A DNA stretch of 64,000 nt from Paractinoplanes durhamensis (GCF_016862175.1 NZ_BOML01000056.1:62001-126000); one strand, 5' to 3'; shown: positions 23,570 through 32,155, numbered from the stretch's first letter. The notes: a model not told the origin generated them from the sequence alone. Numbers and translations are program-made.

Positions 23570-24352
23570 TCACACCTGGGCCAGCCTGTCCTGCACGAAC
23601 TTCGGGCGGTCGGTGATGACCCCGTCCACCTGGTGTTCCAGCACCAGATCCAGTTGGTCGGGCTCGTTCACGGTCCACACGTACACCTGGTGGCCGGCCT
23701 CCCGCAGAGCCGGCACCAAGCTGGGTTTCGAGCGCACCAGGCCGACGCCCGGCCCGGCGATCCGCGCGCCGAACGGCAGCCGCCCGCGCCCGACGCCGGG
23801 CGGCAGGATCTCCAGCAGGTAGACCGTGGGGATGGCCGGCGCGAGCGCACGGACCCGGCGCAGCGCCAGCGCCGCGAACGACATCACCGTCACCTGGACC
23901 GGATTGTCCGGCCGGTTGTCGGCGAGACCGTGCCGGCGGAGCAGCTCGACGAGCTTGCGCTCCACCTCGGCGCCGTAGCGTGACGGATGCTTGGTCTCGA
24001 TGAGTAGGCGCACCGGGCGGCCGTAGTCACGCACCGCGGTCAGCAGCCGGTCGAGGGTGAGCAGCTTGCTGAACTCGGGCAGGTCGTCGTCACCCGGGTA
24101 ACCGGGGTGCCAGGAGCCGAAGTTCAGCGGTTCGAGCTCGGCCAGCGTCTTGGTGCTGACCAGGCCACGACCGTTGCTGGTGCGCTTGAGGTTGCGGTCG
24201 TGCACGCACACCAGATGGCCGTCACGGGTGAGCCGGACATCGCATTCGAGGCCGTCGGCTCCCTCTTCGAGGGCGCGCATGTACGCCCCGAGTGTGTGCT
24301 CGGGAAGAGCATCCGCGCCCCCTCGGTGCGCGAAGACGAGTGGTCTGGTCAT
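23570..24352 (-). CDS. Glycerophosphodiester phosphodiesterase
   Basis: A 260-residue TIM-barrel enzyme cleaving glycerophosphodiesters to glycerol-3-phosphate and an alcohol. The catalytic and metal motifs are there: FAHRGG (first His), PEHTLGAYMRALEEGADGLECDV (Glu/Asp ligands), CVHDRNLKRTSNG (second His) and LLIETKHP. The C-terminal VYVWTVNEPDQLDLVLEHQVDGVITDRP is typical. There is no signal peptide, so it is cytosolic. Its ATG overlaps the stop of the upstream rhodanese gene (ATGA, 24349-24352), giving coupled translation. Confidence 0.94.
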   Translation of the reverse strand: MTRPLVFAHRGGADALPEHTLGAYMRALEEGADGLECDVRLTRDGHLVCVHDRNLKRTSNGRGLVSTKTLAELEPLNFGSWHPGYPGDDDLPEFSKLLTLDRLLTAVRDYGRPVRLLIETKHPSRYGAEVERKLVELLRRHGLADNRPDNPVQVTVMSFAALALRRVRALAPAIPTVYLLEILPPGVGRGRLPFGARIAGPGVGLVRSKPSLVPALREAGHQVYVWTVNEPDQLDLVLEHQVDGVITDRPKFVQDRLAQV

Positions 24353-24684
24353 AGAACGTGGGCCGGTTGCCCGTTCTCGCTGACCACCTCGCGCCCGCCG
24401 GCCGCCCACATCTGCATGCCGCCATCGAGGTTGCGGACGTTGTCCCACCCGTTGTTCATCAGGTAGGAGACGACCTGGCCGGAGCGCCCGCCGGAACGGC
24501 AGACGACCACGACCTCGACGTCGGTGGGCACCTCGGCCATCCGCGGCGGGATCTCCATCATCGGCAGGTGGTGGGCGCCCGGCGCGTGGCCGGCCGCCCA
24601 CTCCTCGGGCTCGCGAACGTCGAGCAGGTAAGCGTCGACGGGCACCTCGGCCGGCGTCACGCTGGGTACTTGTGGTCCGAACAC
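24349..24684 (-). CDS. Single-domain rhodanese-like protein
   Basis: A 111-residue rhodanese. The start of the domain is AYLLDVREPEEWAAGHAPGAHHLPM, and the active-site loop is CRSGGRSG with catalytic C62. GWDNVRNLDGGMQMWAAGG is the usual C-terminal block. Such proteins carry sulfur as a persulfide. GTG start at 24684. The 3' end overlaps the GDPD gene start by 4 nt; the LCP gene lies 22 nt upstream on the same strand. Confidence 0.93.
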   Translation of the reverse strand: MFGPQVPSVTPAEVPVDAYLLDVREPEEWAAGHAPGAHHLPMMEIPPRMAEVPTDVEVVVVCRSGGRSGQVVSYLMNNGWDNVRNLDGGMQMWAAGGREVVSENGQPAHVL

Positions 24685-24706
24685 GGCAATCAGCCTACGG
24701 GGTCCG

Positions 24707-25807
24707 CTACTTCTTCACGTTCGCTGACATCCACTCGGTCATCTTGTCGCCGGCAACCGCCTGATAGAGAGCGAGTGCCTTCTCCCGGTCGGAGACCACG
24801 ACCGACTGGCCGGAGATGGTCTCGCTGCCCTTGTTGGGGCTGGTGATGAAGGTGAGGTTGTCGCCGCGGATGTCCCGGAACTCGACCGCGGCGTCGGTCA
24901 GCGAGAAGTCGTTGTCGACGGTGACGGCCGCGGTGACCGCCTTGAGGAAGGCGTTCAGCTTGGCCGGGTTGGTGATCGTGCCGCTGGTCGTCGCCTTCTC
25001 CATCAGGGCCTTGAGGAACTCCTGCTGGTGGCGCTGGCGGTCGAAGTCGCCGCGGGGGAACTGGTAGCGCTGGCGCACCCAGTCGAGGGCCTGCTCACCG
25101 TTCATGTGCATCATGCCCTTGGTGAACACCCGGTGCGGCTTGTGGATCGACGTGATGGTCTTGTCCACCTTCAGGTCGACGCCGCCGACCGCGTCGGTGA
25201 CCTCCTTGAAGCCGCCGAAGTCGATCGCCATGACGCTGTCGATGTGCACGTCGGTGAGGCACTCGACGGTGTGCACCGCGCGGGGCAGGCCACCGAACGC
25301 GAACGAAGCGTTGATCTTGGCCCGGCTGCCGTCGCTGCACTCCGCGCTGTTGCTCTTGGGCACGACCACCCACAGGTCCCGGGGGATCGAGATGAGCTGG
25401 GCGGACTTGTGGTCGGCCGGCACGTGCATGAGCATCAGCGTGTCGGCGCGCCAGGCATTCGCCTCGTCGTCCTTGGTGTCCGGATCGCGCGAGTCGCTGC
25501 CGACCAGCAGGATGTTCTGCGCACCCTTCACCGCCTTGGCCGGGCGGTCGCCGGTGAGCTTGGAGAACGCGTCGGTGCGCTTGAGGTCGTCGTCGAGGCT
25601 GTTCGCGTAGCCGTACAGCGAGATGCCGGCGATGACCGCGATGATCAGGACGGCGAGGCCGCCCAGCAGGGCGATGCGGCCCCAGCGGGGCCGGAGCTTC
25701 TTCTTCCCGCTGTACGGGTTGCCGCGCGGCGGCATTTGCTGGGGACCACCGGGGTACGCCCTCGGCTCCCTGGGTGGAACGGCAGCTCTACCGGTGGTCT
25801 GCGACAT
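24707..25807 (-). CDS. LytR-CpsA-Psr (LCP) family cell-wall ligase
   Basis: A 366-residue type II membrane protein. A Pro-rich cytoplasmic tail and basic patch (KKKLRPRW) precede one transmembrane helix (IALLGGLAVLIIAVIAGISLYGY, about residues 47-69). The extracellular LCP domain shows NILLVGSDSRD, RADTLMLMHV, LISIPRDLWV, then GGLPRAVHTVECLT and YQFPRGDFDRQRHQQEFLKALM. LCP proteins attach lipid-linked glycopolymers to peptidoglycan (arabinogalactan or teichoic-type polymers). The ATG at 25807 (MSQTTGRAAV) is preferred; the longer in-frame reading upstream looks non-coding. Confidence 0.93.
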   Translation of the reverse strand: MSQTTGRAAVPPREPRAYPGGPQQMPPRGNPYSGKKKLRPRWGRIALLGGLAVLIIAVIAGISLYGYANSLDDDLKRTDAFSKLTGDRPAKAVKGAQNILLVGSDSRDPDTKDDEANAWRADTLMLMHVPADHKSAQLISIPRDLWVVVPKSNSAECSDGSRAKINASFAFGGLPRAVHTVECLTDVHIDSVMAIDFGGFKEVTDAVGGVDLKVDKTITSIHKPHRVFTKGMMHMNGEQALDWVRQRYQFPRGDFDRQRHQQEFLKALMEKATTSGTITNPAKLNAFLKAVTAAVTVDNDFSLTDAAVEFRDIRGDNLTFITSPNKGSETISGQSVVVSDREKALALYQAVAGDKMTEWMSANVKK

Positions 25808-25867
25808 GGGACCCAGATTACGTACCCACTCGCGTTCCGCCCGATCATCGACACCCCAACGGCACAA

Positions 25868-25896
25868 AGGGGGGAGTCATGGTTCGACTCCCCCCT
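25868..25896 (-). terminator. Intrinsic terminator after actP
   Basis: A perfect 11-bp inverted repeat (AGGGGGGAGTC, 7-nt loop, GACTCCCCCCT) lies 13 nt after the symporter stop. On the minus strand it is followed by TTTGTG. Confidence 0.8.
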
Positions 25897-25908
25897 GTCA
25901 CCGGACGA

Positions 25909-27585
25909 TCAGTGCGCGCCGTGTCCGGTCAGCGCCCGGACCTCGAGCTCGGCGAACTTGTCGGAGTCGTCCTCCTTCGAGATCACCGTGCCGATCCAGC
26001 CGCACAGGAACCCGATCGGGATCGAGATGATGCCCGGGTTGTTCAGCGGGAACCAGTGCCAGTCGTCGTTCGGGAACATGGCCGTCGCCGTGCCGGAGAC
26101 GACCGGCGAGAAGAAGACCAGAACGACGGCGCTGATCAGGCCGCCGTAGATCGCCCACAGCGCCCCGGACGTGTTGAACCGCCGCCAGAACAGGCTGTAG
26201 ATGATCGCCGGCAGGTTGCCGGACGCGGCCACCGCGAACGCCAGCGCCACCAGGAACGCCACGTTCAGGCTCTGCGCGTAGATCGACAGAGCGATGGCGA
26301 CGGCGCCGATGACCAGGGCGGCGATCCGGGCGACCCGGACCTCGTCCCGCTCGGAGGCGGCACCCTTCTTGATCACGCTGGCGTAGAAGTCGTGCGCCAC
26401 GCTCGACGACGACGCCAGCGTGAGGCCGGCGACCACGGCGAGAATCGTGGCGAACGCGACCGCCGCGATCACCGCCAGCAGGATCGAACCGCCGGTGTCC
26501 CCGCCGAAATACTTGATGCCGAGCGCCTGGGCCAGCTGCGGCGCGGCCGTGTTACCGGCCTTGTCCTGCGCGGTGATCGCCTTACCGCCGACCATCGCCG
26601 CCGCACCGAAGCCGAGGGCCAGGGTGAACAGGTAGAAGGTGCCGATGATGCCGATCGCCCAGAGCACGCTCTTACGGGCAATCCGGCTGGTTGGCACCGT
26701 GTAGAAGCGGGTCAGGATGTGCGGCAGACCGGCCGTGCCGAGCACCAGCGCGATACCCAGCGAGACCAGGTCCATCTTGCTGTAGAACGTCTTCGTCGCA
26801 TCCCCGGCCGTCTCCACGCCGTAGCGCAGACCCGGTTCGAGGAACTTCGCGCCCTTGCCGGACTGCGCGGCGGCGTCACCGAGCAGCGACGACAGGTTGA
26901 ACTTGTAGTGCGCCAGCACCAGGATCGTCATCAGCAGGGCGCCGGTCATCAGCATGATCGCCTTGACGATCTGCACGTACGTGGTGCCCTTCATGCCGCC
27001 GACCACGACATAGACGATCATCAGGGCGCCGACCAGAATGATCGTGGCGACCTTGGCGGTGTCGGCGTCCATGCCCAGGAACGTGGTGCCGGGCTTGATC
27101 CCGAGCAGCAGCGAGACCAGCGCGCCCGCGCCGACCATCTGGGCGATCAGGTAGAAGATCGACACCACGATGGTGGAGACGCTGGCCGCGGTCCGCACCG
27201 GCCGCTGCCGCATCCGGAACGCCAGCACGTCGGCCATCGTGAAGCGGCCCGAGTTCCGCAGGAACTCGGCGACCAGCAGCAACGCCACCAGCCACGCCAC
27301 CAGGAAGCCGATCGAGTAGAGGAAGCCGTCGTAGCCGTACAGGGCGATGATGCCGGCGATGCCGAGGAAGGACGCGGCCGACATGTAGTCGCCGCCGATC
27401 GCCATGCCGTTCTGGAAACCGGAGAACTGCCGGCCGCCGGCGTAGAAGTCGGTGGCCGTCTTGGTCTGCCGGCTGGCCCAGATGGTGATCGCCAGCGTGA
27501 TCGCGACGAAGACCAGGAACAGCGTGATCGTCAGCCCGCGGGAGCCGGAGGTCGAGGCCTCGGCGGCGAAGGTGTGACTCTGCAT
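25909..27585 (-). CDS. actP: Cation/acetate symporter, SSS family
   Basis: A 558-residue sodium:solute symporter with about 13 transmembrane helices. The N-terminal block TDFYAGGRQFSGFQNGMAIGGDYMSAASFLGIAGIIALYGYDG is that of ActP-type acetate permeases. Also typical are the ATILAVVAGLTLASSSSVAHDFY segment and IYSLFWRRFN. It probably imports acetate or a similar short monocarboxylate. Its ATG overlaps the stop of the DUF485 gene as TGATG, so translation is coupled. A perfect-stem terminator follows. A second, less canonical pair of the same kind is at 33735-35740. Confidence 0.92.
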   Translation of the reverse strand: MQSHTFAAEASTSGSRGLTITLFLVFVAITLAITIWASRQTKTATDFYAGGRQFSGFQNGMAIGGDYMSAASFLGIAGIIALYGYDGFLYSIGFLVAWLVALLLVAEFLRNSGRFTMADVLAFRMRQRPVRTAASVSTIVVSIFYLIAQMVGAGALVSLLLGIKPGTTFLGMDADTAKVATIILVGALMIVYVVVGGMKGTTYVQIVKAIMLMTGALLMTILVLAHYKFNLSSLLGDAAAQSGKGAKFLEPGLRYGVETAGDATKTFYSKMDLVSLGIALVLGTAGLPHILTRFYTVPTSRIARKSVLWAIGIIGTFYLFTLALGFGAAAMVGGKAITAQDKAGNTAAPQLAQALGIKYFGGDTGGSILLAVIAAVAFATILAVVAGLTLASSSSVAHDFYASVIKKGAASERDEVRVARIAALVIGAVAIALSIYAQSLNVAFLVALAFAVAASGNLPAIIYSLFWRRFNTSGALWAIYGGLISAVVLVFFSPVVSGTATAMFPNDDWHWFPLNNPGIISIPIGFLCGWIGTVISKEDDSDKFAELEVRALTGHGAH

Positions 27586-27929
27586 CACTTGTCACCCTCT
27601 TCGTTCAGCTTGTTGCGGATGCTGTCGGCGATCGGGTCCAGCTCCCGGTTGGCGTACCGGGAGTAGTACCAGGCGATCAGGAACGTCGACGCGAACTGCA
27701 ACAGGCCGAAGATCAGAGCGACATTGATGTTGCCGACGATCTTGGCGCTCATGAAACCGCGGGCGTATGCGGAGAGCAGGACGTACAGCAGGTACCAGAG
27801 GAAGAACGCAACGGTCATCGGGAAGATGAAGTTCCGCAATTTGCGGCGCAGGCGCTGGAAATCCTCGGACTGCTGGACGGCCCGATATCTCTCGGTGGAG
27901 GACGAGGCGGGCACTTCTTCTGTCGTCAC
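27585..27929 (-). CDS. DUF485 small membrane protein (YjcH-like)
   Basis: A 114-residue protein with two transmembrane helices (IFPMTVAFFLWYLLYVLLSAY and INVALIFGLLQFASTFLIAWYY). It contains DFQRLRRKLRNFIFPMTV and the YANRELDPIADSIR tail typical of DUF485 partners of ActP permeases. It may be an accessory subunit. GTG start at 27929. Cotranscribed and coupled with actP. Confidence 0.92.
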   Translation of the reverse strand: MTTEEVPASSSTERYRAVQQSEDFQRLRRKLRNFIFPMTVAFFLWYLLYVLLSAYARGFMSAKIVGNINVALIFGLLQFASTFLIAWYYSRYANRELDPIADSIRNKLNEEGDK

Positions 27930-28050
27930 CGGGATTCACCACCTTCGTGGGGGCGGACTTTTCCGGGAACGTACGAAGACCTTGAGGGTTGCGGCAGAGC
28001 CCGGTCGGACCCTGCGCCGAGTGGTGGTCTGACTGCGCCGAGTGGGGGGC

Positions 28051-28536
28051 TCAGGGCAGCTCGCGGTATCGACCGCGGTAGTGGATCAACGGCGGCTCGA
28101 CCGTATCGACGGTGATCGTCTCGATCACCCCTTCGACCAGCACGGCCCAGCCACAGGGCCGGCTGCTGACCAGCCGGCATCCGGCCCACAGCGCCCTACC
28201 GACCGGCCCGTAGGCCGTCTCCGTCCAAGATCCACCGGCGAACAGCCCGCCCGCCGCCGGCATCAACCCGGCAAATCGGTCGGCCAGCTGCCGATCCCCC
28301 GGCCCGAGCGGCGCCACCGTGAAGACCTCCTTCTCGGCGATCGCCTCCCAGAGATCACTCTCCTCGTCAAGAAGGCCCAGCACCCGCCCCGGTTCACCGT
28401 CTGCAACGAGCATCGACGACACGGTGAGTCCGGCCGGCCCCGGCGCCGTCCACAGCGTGACCGGCGCGGCGAGCCGCCCGCGCAGCCTGCGCACCGGCGA
28501 CTTCTCCTCCTCCGGCGTGGCGAAGGGGTCGCTCAT
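28051..28536 (-). CDS. Flavin reductase-like FMN-binding protein
   Basis: A 161-residue protein of the flavin reductase-like split-barrel fold. Recognisable parts are RRLRGRLAAPVTLWTAPGPAGLTVSSMLVADGEPGRVLGLL, with the T-V-S-S phosphate-binding loop, then FTVAPLGPGDRQLADRFAGLMPA and WAVLVEGVIETI. It probably binds FMN; a redox partner is not evident. The ATG at 28536 is used, but an in-frame GTG at 28569 could be the true start. It is divergent from the small gene at 28682, sharing a 145-nt region with a palindrome and a G9 tract. Confidence 0.8.
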   Translation of the reverse strand: MSDPFATPEEEKSPVRRLRGRLAAPVTLWTAPGPAGLTVSSMLVADGEPGRVLGLLDEESDLWEAIAEKEVFTVAPLGPGDRQLADRFAGLMPAAGGLFAGGSWTETAYGPVGRALWAGCRLVSSRPCGWAVLVEGVIETITVDTVEPPLIHYRGRYRELP

Positions 28537-28607
28537 ATGAATCCGGCCGCCCGGCAGGTCACTGGTCACCGGTTCATTCTCGTACGGACACTTTCGGTTA
28601 CAACTTT

Positions 28608-28624
28608 TTACACTGTTTGTGTAA
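28608..28624. promoter_or_regulatory. 17-bp operator-like palindrome
   Basis: TTACACTGTTTGTGTAA has perfect 6-bp arms (28608-28613 and 28619-28624) and lies in the divergent region between the flavin reductase-like gene and the small gene at 28682. It is AT-rich relative to its surroundings, as expected of a regulator site or promoter. Confidence 0.5.
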
Positions 28625-28640
28625 TCTAATCCCCTCCGTC

Positions 28641-28649
28641 GGGGGGGGG
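28641..28649. repeat. Nine-G homopolymer tract
   Basis: An uninterrupted run of nine G residues lies 32 nt before the ATG at 28682 and 16 nt after the palindrome. Such tracts can change length by slippage. Confidence 0.95.
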
Positions 28650-28681
28650 TACGTACTGGGCGACATGGGGAGTCAATCCGG

Positions 28682-28909
28682 ATGACCGAGGCGTTGCCGC
28701 AGCCGGGCGACGTCCTCTTCGTAGGCGGCGCCGCCAGCGTCCAGTTCCAGGGCGCCCGTTCGCTGACCTTCCGGGTGATCCGAGTGGACCCGCGCAACAC
28801 CTACGACGGCTGGCTGTGGATAGACGGCTACGTCCTCGGCCCGGCCGGCGACGCGATCGAGCGCCGGGTCATCTTCGTGCGGCGAGAAGGTCTCCGAAAA
28901 AAGCAATAA
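28682..28909 (+). CDS. Small conserved actinomycete protein, unknown function
   Basis: A 75-residue soluble protein reading MTEALPQPGDVLFVGGAASV, then SLTFRVIRVDPRNTYDGWLWIDGYVL and ERRVIFVRREGL. I recall similar short proteins with the TYDGWxWxDGYxL segment in streptomycetes, annotated as hypothetical. The pattern of alternating strands suggests a small beta-barrel. Upstream are a palindrome and a G9 tract. The codon usage matches the window, so it is probably a genuine gene. Confidence 0.65.
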   Translation: MTEALPQPGDVLFVGGAASVQFQGARSLTFRVIRVDPRNTYDGWLWIDGYVLGPAGDAIERRVIFVRREGLRKKQ

Positions 28910-29031
28910 CCCTTTTTGGGTACGCATCCGCCACTTCCCCAACCGCACCAGCCCAGTCCCCGCCGCAGGGAACGGCCACCTGCAACACCGGGCCGTTCCC
29001 CGCTTCCGGCGGCCCGGGTAAGAAGAACAGC

Positions 29032-29421
29032 GTGCTCCGAAAAATCGACTGCGTAATGCTGCGAGTGGACGACCTGACCACCGCCGCCGCCTTCTACACC
29101 GATGCGCTGGGCTTGACCGAGCTGTGGCGAGACGACACGTCGGTAGGAATGGGCTTCCCGGAAACCGACGCCGAGCTGGTCCTGCACACCATGCACCTGC
29201 CACCGGACTGCACCGTCCACTACCTGGTGGACGACGTGGCGCAGGCGGTGGCCGACTGGCCCGGCCGCACCCGAATGCCACCTTTCGAGATAGCGGTAGG
29301 CCAGTGCGCCATCCTCGAAGACCCGTTCGGCAACCCGATCTGCATCCTCGACCTGACCAAGGGCACGCGCCCGGGGTCGAGTTCTACCTCGTGTCGGTCA
29401 TCAATGATCAGACCATGTTGA
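29032..29421 (+). CDS. VOC (glyoxalase-fold) family protein
   Basis: A 129-residue protein of the vicinal oxygen chelate fold: RKIDCVMLRVDDLTTAAAFYTDALGL, VGMGFPETDAELVLHTM, VHYLVDDVAQAVADW and AILEDPFGNPICILDLTKG. The usual N-terminal metal-binding His is absent at the KIDCVM position, so metal chemistry is uncertain. Homologues I recall end soon after the LDxTKG motif; here a 15-residue Ser/Arg-rich extension follows and overlaps the DUF433 gene by 7 nt. GTG start at 29032, with a weak AGAAGAA ribosome site. Confidence 0.78.
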   Translation: MLRKIDCVMLRVDDLTTAAAFYTDALGLTELWRDDTSVGMGFPETDAELVLHTMHLPPDCTVHYLVDDVAQAVADWPGRTRMPPFEIAVGQCAILEDPFGNPICILDLTKGTRPGSSSTSCRSSMIRPC

Positions 29422-29693
29422 CGCAGCCCGGCGAGGCATTCGTCCAGCGCGTCGAGTGGGACGGCGACGTCGCCGTCTCCTACCGACCCGATCCCCACCC
29501 GCGGTCACCGGTGCGGATCGATCCGGACGTCCGGTTCGGCAAGCCGTCCATCATGGGCATCAGCACCGGGGTGATCTGGGAGCACGTCGACGCCGGCGAG
29601 GACGTAGAGACCAGCGCCAAGATCCATCAGCTCGAGGTCGCCGACGTGCGCTGGGCGCTGTCCTACGAGAACGCACAACGAGCGGTGGCGTGA
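29415..29693 (+). CDS. DUF433 domain protein, apparently N-terminally truncated
   Basis: A 92-residue protein consisting only of a DUF433 domain and its lead-in: FVQRVEWDGDVAVSYRPDPH, SPVRIDPDVRFGKPSIMGI, then STGVIWEHVDAGEDVETSAK and VRWALSYENAQRA. In related actinobacterial proteins of about 220 residues this region follows a MerR-like DNA-binding N-terminus, which is missing here. DUF433 proteins are often the antitoxin-like partner of DUF5615/PIN-type toxins; none follows. Start could be ATG 29415 or GTG 29391. It overlaps the VOC gene and shares GTGA with the HAD gene. Confidence 0.65.
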   Translation: MLTQPGEAFVQRVEWDGDVAVSYRPDPHPRSPVRIDPDVRFGKPSIMGISTGVIWEHVDAGEDVETSAKIHQLEVADVRWALSYENAQRAVA

Positions 29694-30352
29694 CCGCGTA
29701 CCGGTTCGGGGCCGGGCCTCTGCTTCTGGACTTTGACGGGCCGGTTTGCTCGGTGTTCTCCGGTTATCCGGCTTCGCGGATTGCTGCGGAGCTTGTTGGC
29801 CTTCTTGACCAGGTCCGGGTTGCTGTTCCCGATCGGGTTCGACGGGAACGGGATCCGATGGCTGTCCTGCGGTGGGTCGGGGATCACGCGGAGCGGCGGG
29901 TCGTGGTGGCGGTGGAGGATGCGTTCTGTGCGGCGGAGCTGGCGGCGGTGGGCACTGCCGAGCCGACGCCGTTCGGGCATCAAGTCATTCTCAATGCCGT
30001 TCGGCGGGGCAATGCGGTGGGCGTGGTCAGCAACAACTCCGCGGTGGCGGTCGAGGCCTACCTCGATGTGCATGGGCTGACCTGCCACGTTTCGCCGGTC
30101 ATCGGGCGTGCCTATGCCGACCCGGCCCGGATGAAACCGAACCCGGAGCCGATCCTCACTGCCGCGCGGATTCTCGGGGTGGCGCCGCAGGAGTGCGTCC
30201 TGGTCGGCGACTCGCTGTCGGACATCGAGGCGGCCCGGGCGGCTGGCGTCGGCATCATCGGCTACGCCAATCGGCCTTGGAAGGTCGACGCCTTCCGTGC
30301 CGCGGACCACACGGTCACATCTATGCAGACAATCGCCGAGGCGCTGGCCTGA
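29690..30352 (+). CDS. HAD family hydrolase
   Basis: A 220-residue HAD hydrolase. Motif I is LLLDFDGPVCSVF with DxD-like spacing (FDFDGP form), motif II is VVSNNSAVAV, the lysine lies in ARMKPNPEPILTAARIL and motif IV is LVGDSLSDIEAARAAGV. It belongs to the phosphoglycolate phosphatase-like group; the substrate is unknown. The GTG start overlaps the DUF433 stop (GTGA), so the VOC-DUF433-HAD genes are probably one operon. It is followed by two hairpins in the convergent gap before the ABC transporter. Confidence 0.82.
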   Translation: MTAYRFGAGPLLLDFDGPVCSVFSGYPASRIAAELVGLLDQVRVAVPDRVRRERDPMAVLRWVGDHAERRVVVAVEDAFCAAELAAVGTAEPTPFGHQVILNAVRRGNAVGVVSNNSAVAVEAYLDVHGLTCHVSPVIGRAYADPARMKPNPEPILTAARILGVAPQECVLVGDSLSDIEAARAAGVGIIGYANRPWKVDAFRAADHTVTSMQTIAEALA

Positions 30353-30403
30353 CGGGTTCGAGCAAGGTGGGCCAACGCGTCACTCGGAGTAGGCTGACGA
30401 GCA

Positions 30404-30457
30404 GGAAGTCAGTGGCTTCCGAACCCGCCTTAGGCCCCGCCATCGTGCGGGGCCTTC
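30404..30457. terminator. Two-hairpin bidirectional terminator region
   Basis: GGAAGT...GCTTCC (30404-30420) is followed by GGCCCCGC, a 6-nt loop and GCGGGGCC (30433-30454) then TTC. It lies between the convergent HAD and ABC permease genes and would serve either strand. Confidence 0.7.
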
Positions 30458-30547
30458 GTGCATCTCAGGTGCTCAGCGCGCGGAAACCAGCAATGCTTCG
30501 GTGAGCCGGGCGCCGTCGTTTCGATCGAATGATCTGCCGACCGCGGG

Positions 30548-32155
30548 TTACGAGCGGTTGGGGGTGATGGTGGCCAAGAGTTCGGGCATTCGTTTGTCGA
30601 GCTGGTCGGCGGCTACTCCGGAGCCGATCAAGTAGCCGGCTGCGCCGTAGGCGATGCCTACCGGCAGGCCTATCCACAGCCAGATCGGGCCGATGAACAG
30701 GGCTATCAGCTGTAGCGGCAGGCTGATGATCACGGCGGCTATCAAGACGCCCATGGCCAGCAAGCCCTTTGCCGGGCCGCCGCCTGAGGACATCGCGAAC
30801 GGGTTTGTCGACTCGGGTAGGGCGTACGCCGCTCGGACCGAGAGCGGGAGGACCAAGCCCAGGCCTACCCCGTAGGCCGCGATCAGCAGGCCGAACGTGC
30901 TGGGGATCCGAGCGGGGTTGGCGGACAGGGCGCCGATCACGGCGGCCACCGCTATCAGGAGCGGGATCGTGAAGATCGCGTGTGCGGTCGCCCTTGAGTT
31001 GATCTCTACTCGGCCGGGGACTCCGGTGGTGATGTTGGTGGCGTAGGCCGTGCCGTCGAAGCCGAACTGGTTGGCCAGCGCCAGGGAGGCCAGGGCTCCG
31101 ACGAAGATGGTCATGCTTCCCGGTGAGCCGGCGCCCAAGGTCAGGGACACCGGCAGGAACAGCGCGGCCATGGAAAAAGTGACCAGGCTTGCCCGGCGTC
31201 TTGTCTCGCGCCACCAATAGCGGATCTCGCGGGACACCAGGGCGCCGAAGCGGGTGCGTGGGGCCCGGCGGAACAGCAGCAGGTCGACCGGGGGGCGGGT
31301 GGTGTCGGCGGTGGTCTTGCGACGCGGGCCTGCGGTGGCACCCACCATGGCCGACTCCACCGTGGTGCTCCACCACCACAGCAGGGCGACGATGGTGGCC
31401 AGGGCGATCAGCAGCTTCAGCGGGATCTGCCAGGTGCGGCCCTCGGCGACGTCCAGGCCGATGGAGTACGGGGCGCCTACCGGTGTCCATGCGACCACCC
31501 GAGCCACCGAACCGACCGTGTCCCAGTCGGCGCGCTGGGCGCCGGCCAGCGCGGCCAACTGCAGGGGGCCGATCGCGGCGGCCAGCAGGGCCAGCGTGAT
31601 GGCGGCCAGGTCGCGGGAGCGGCGGGACCGCAACGCCGTGGCGAAAGCGCTGGTCACCGCGCGGCTCACGGCCACGCACAGGAACAGGCCCAGCAGCACC
31701 CCGGCGGCCTGGGCCGTGGCCGCGACCGGGCCGCCCAGGCGGGCCGCGGAGTCGACCATGCCGGCCGTGGCCGCCAGCGTGGCCAAGGCCGGGAGGCCGG
31801 TCAGAGCGGCGGCGAACAAGCCGGTGATCAGGGTGCGGCGGGGCAGCGGCAGCAGGGCGAAGCGGGCCGGGTCCAGGGACTCGTCGACGCCGAAGAAGAT
31901 CAGCGGAAAGAACAGCCAGCCCAGGATCACGGCGGTGCCGCCGAGCGGGAGCAGCATGCCGGCCACGTGCGGGTCGTCGATCACGCCGGGGACGGCGAAC
32001 GAGGCGTAGCCGACGATCGCGAAGAAGCCGGCCAGCAGGACGCCCAGCACGAACAGGACGATCCTGGTCGGGCGGCCGCGCAGGCCGTTCGCGGTCAGGC
32101 GCAGCTTCAGGCGGACGAACGGCCAGACGCCGACGGCCTTCGTGGTCACAGCCAC
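30548..32155 (-). CDS. ABC transporter permease, export type
   Basis: A 535-residue membrane protein with about 12 hydrophobic helices, including VLFVLGVLLAGFFAIVGYA near residue 35 and IISLPLQLIALFIGPIWLWIGLPVG near the end. It resembles actinobacterial ABC-2 like exporters rather than importers. It starts inside the ATPase gene (10-nt overlap), so the two form an operon. Cargo cannot be inferred. A cytosolic loop of about 60 residues (RRKTTADTTRPPVDLLLFRR) separates two groups of helices. Confidence 0.85.
   Translation of the reverse strand: MAVTTKAVGVWPFVRLKLRLTANGLRGRPTRIVLFVLGVLLAGFFAIVGYASFAVPGVIDDPHVAGMLLPLGGTAVILGWLFFPLIFFGVDESLDPARFALLPLPRRTLITGLFAAALTGLPALATLAATAGMVDSAARLGGPVAATAQAAGVLLGLFLCVAVSRAVTSAFATALRSRRSRDLAAITLALLAAAIGPLQLAALAGAQRADWDTVGSVARVVAWTPVGAPYSIGLDVAEGRTWQIPLKLLIALATIVALLWWWSTTVESAMVGATAGPRRKTTADTTRPPVDLLLFRRAPRTRFGALVSREIRYWWRETRRRASLVTFSMAALFLPVSLTLGAGSPGSMTIFVGALASLALANQFGFDGTAYATNITTGVPGRVEINSRATAHAIFTIPLLIAVAAVIGALSANPARIPSTFGLLIAAYGVGLGLVLPLSVRAAYALPESTNPFAMSSGGGPAKGLLAMGVLIAAVIISLPLQLIALFIGPIWLWIGLPVGIAYGAAGYLIGSGVAADQLDKRMPELLATITPNRS

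Noticed and set aside
29032..29693. Frameshifted single gene joining VOC and DUF433
   Set aside because: The VOC domain is complete and DUF433 has its own start. The two families are not known to be fused, and the overlap is an ordinary operon overlap.
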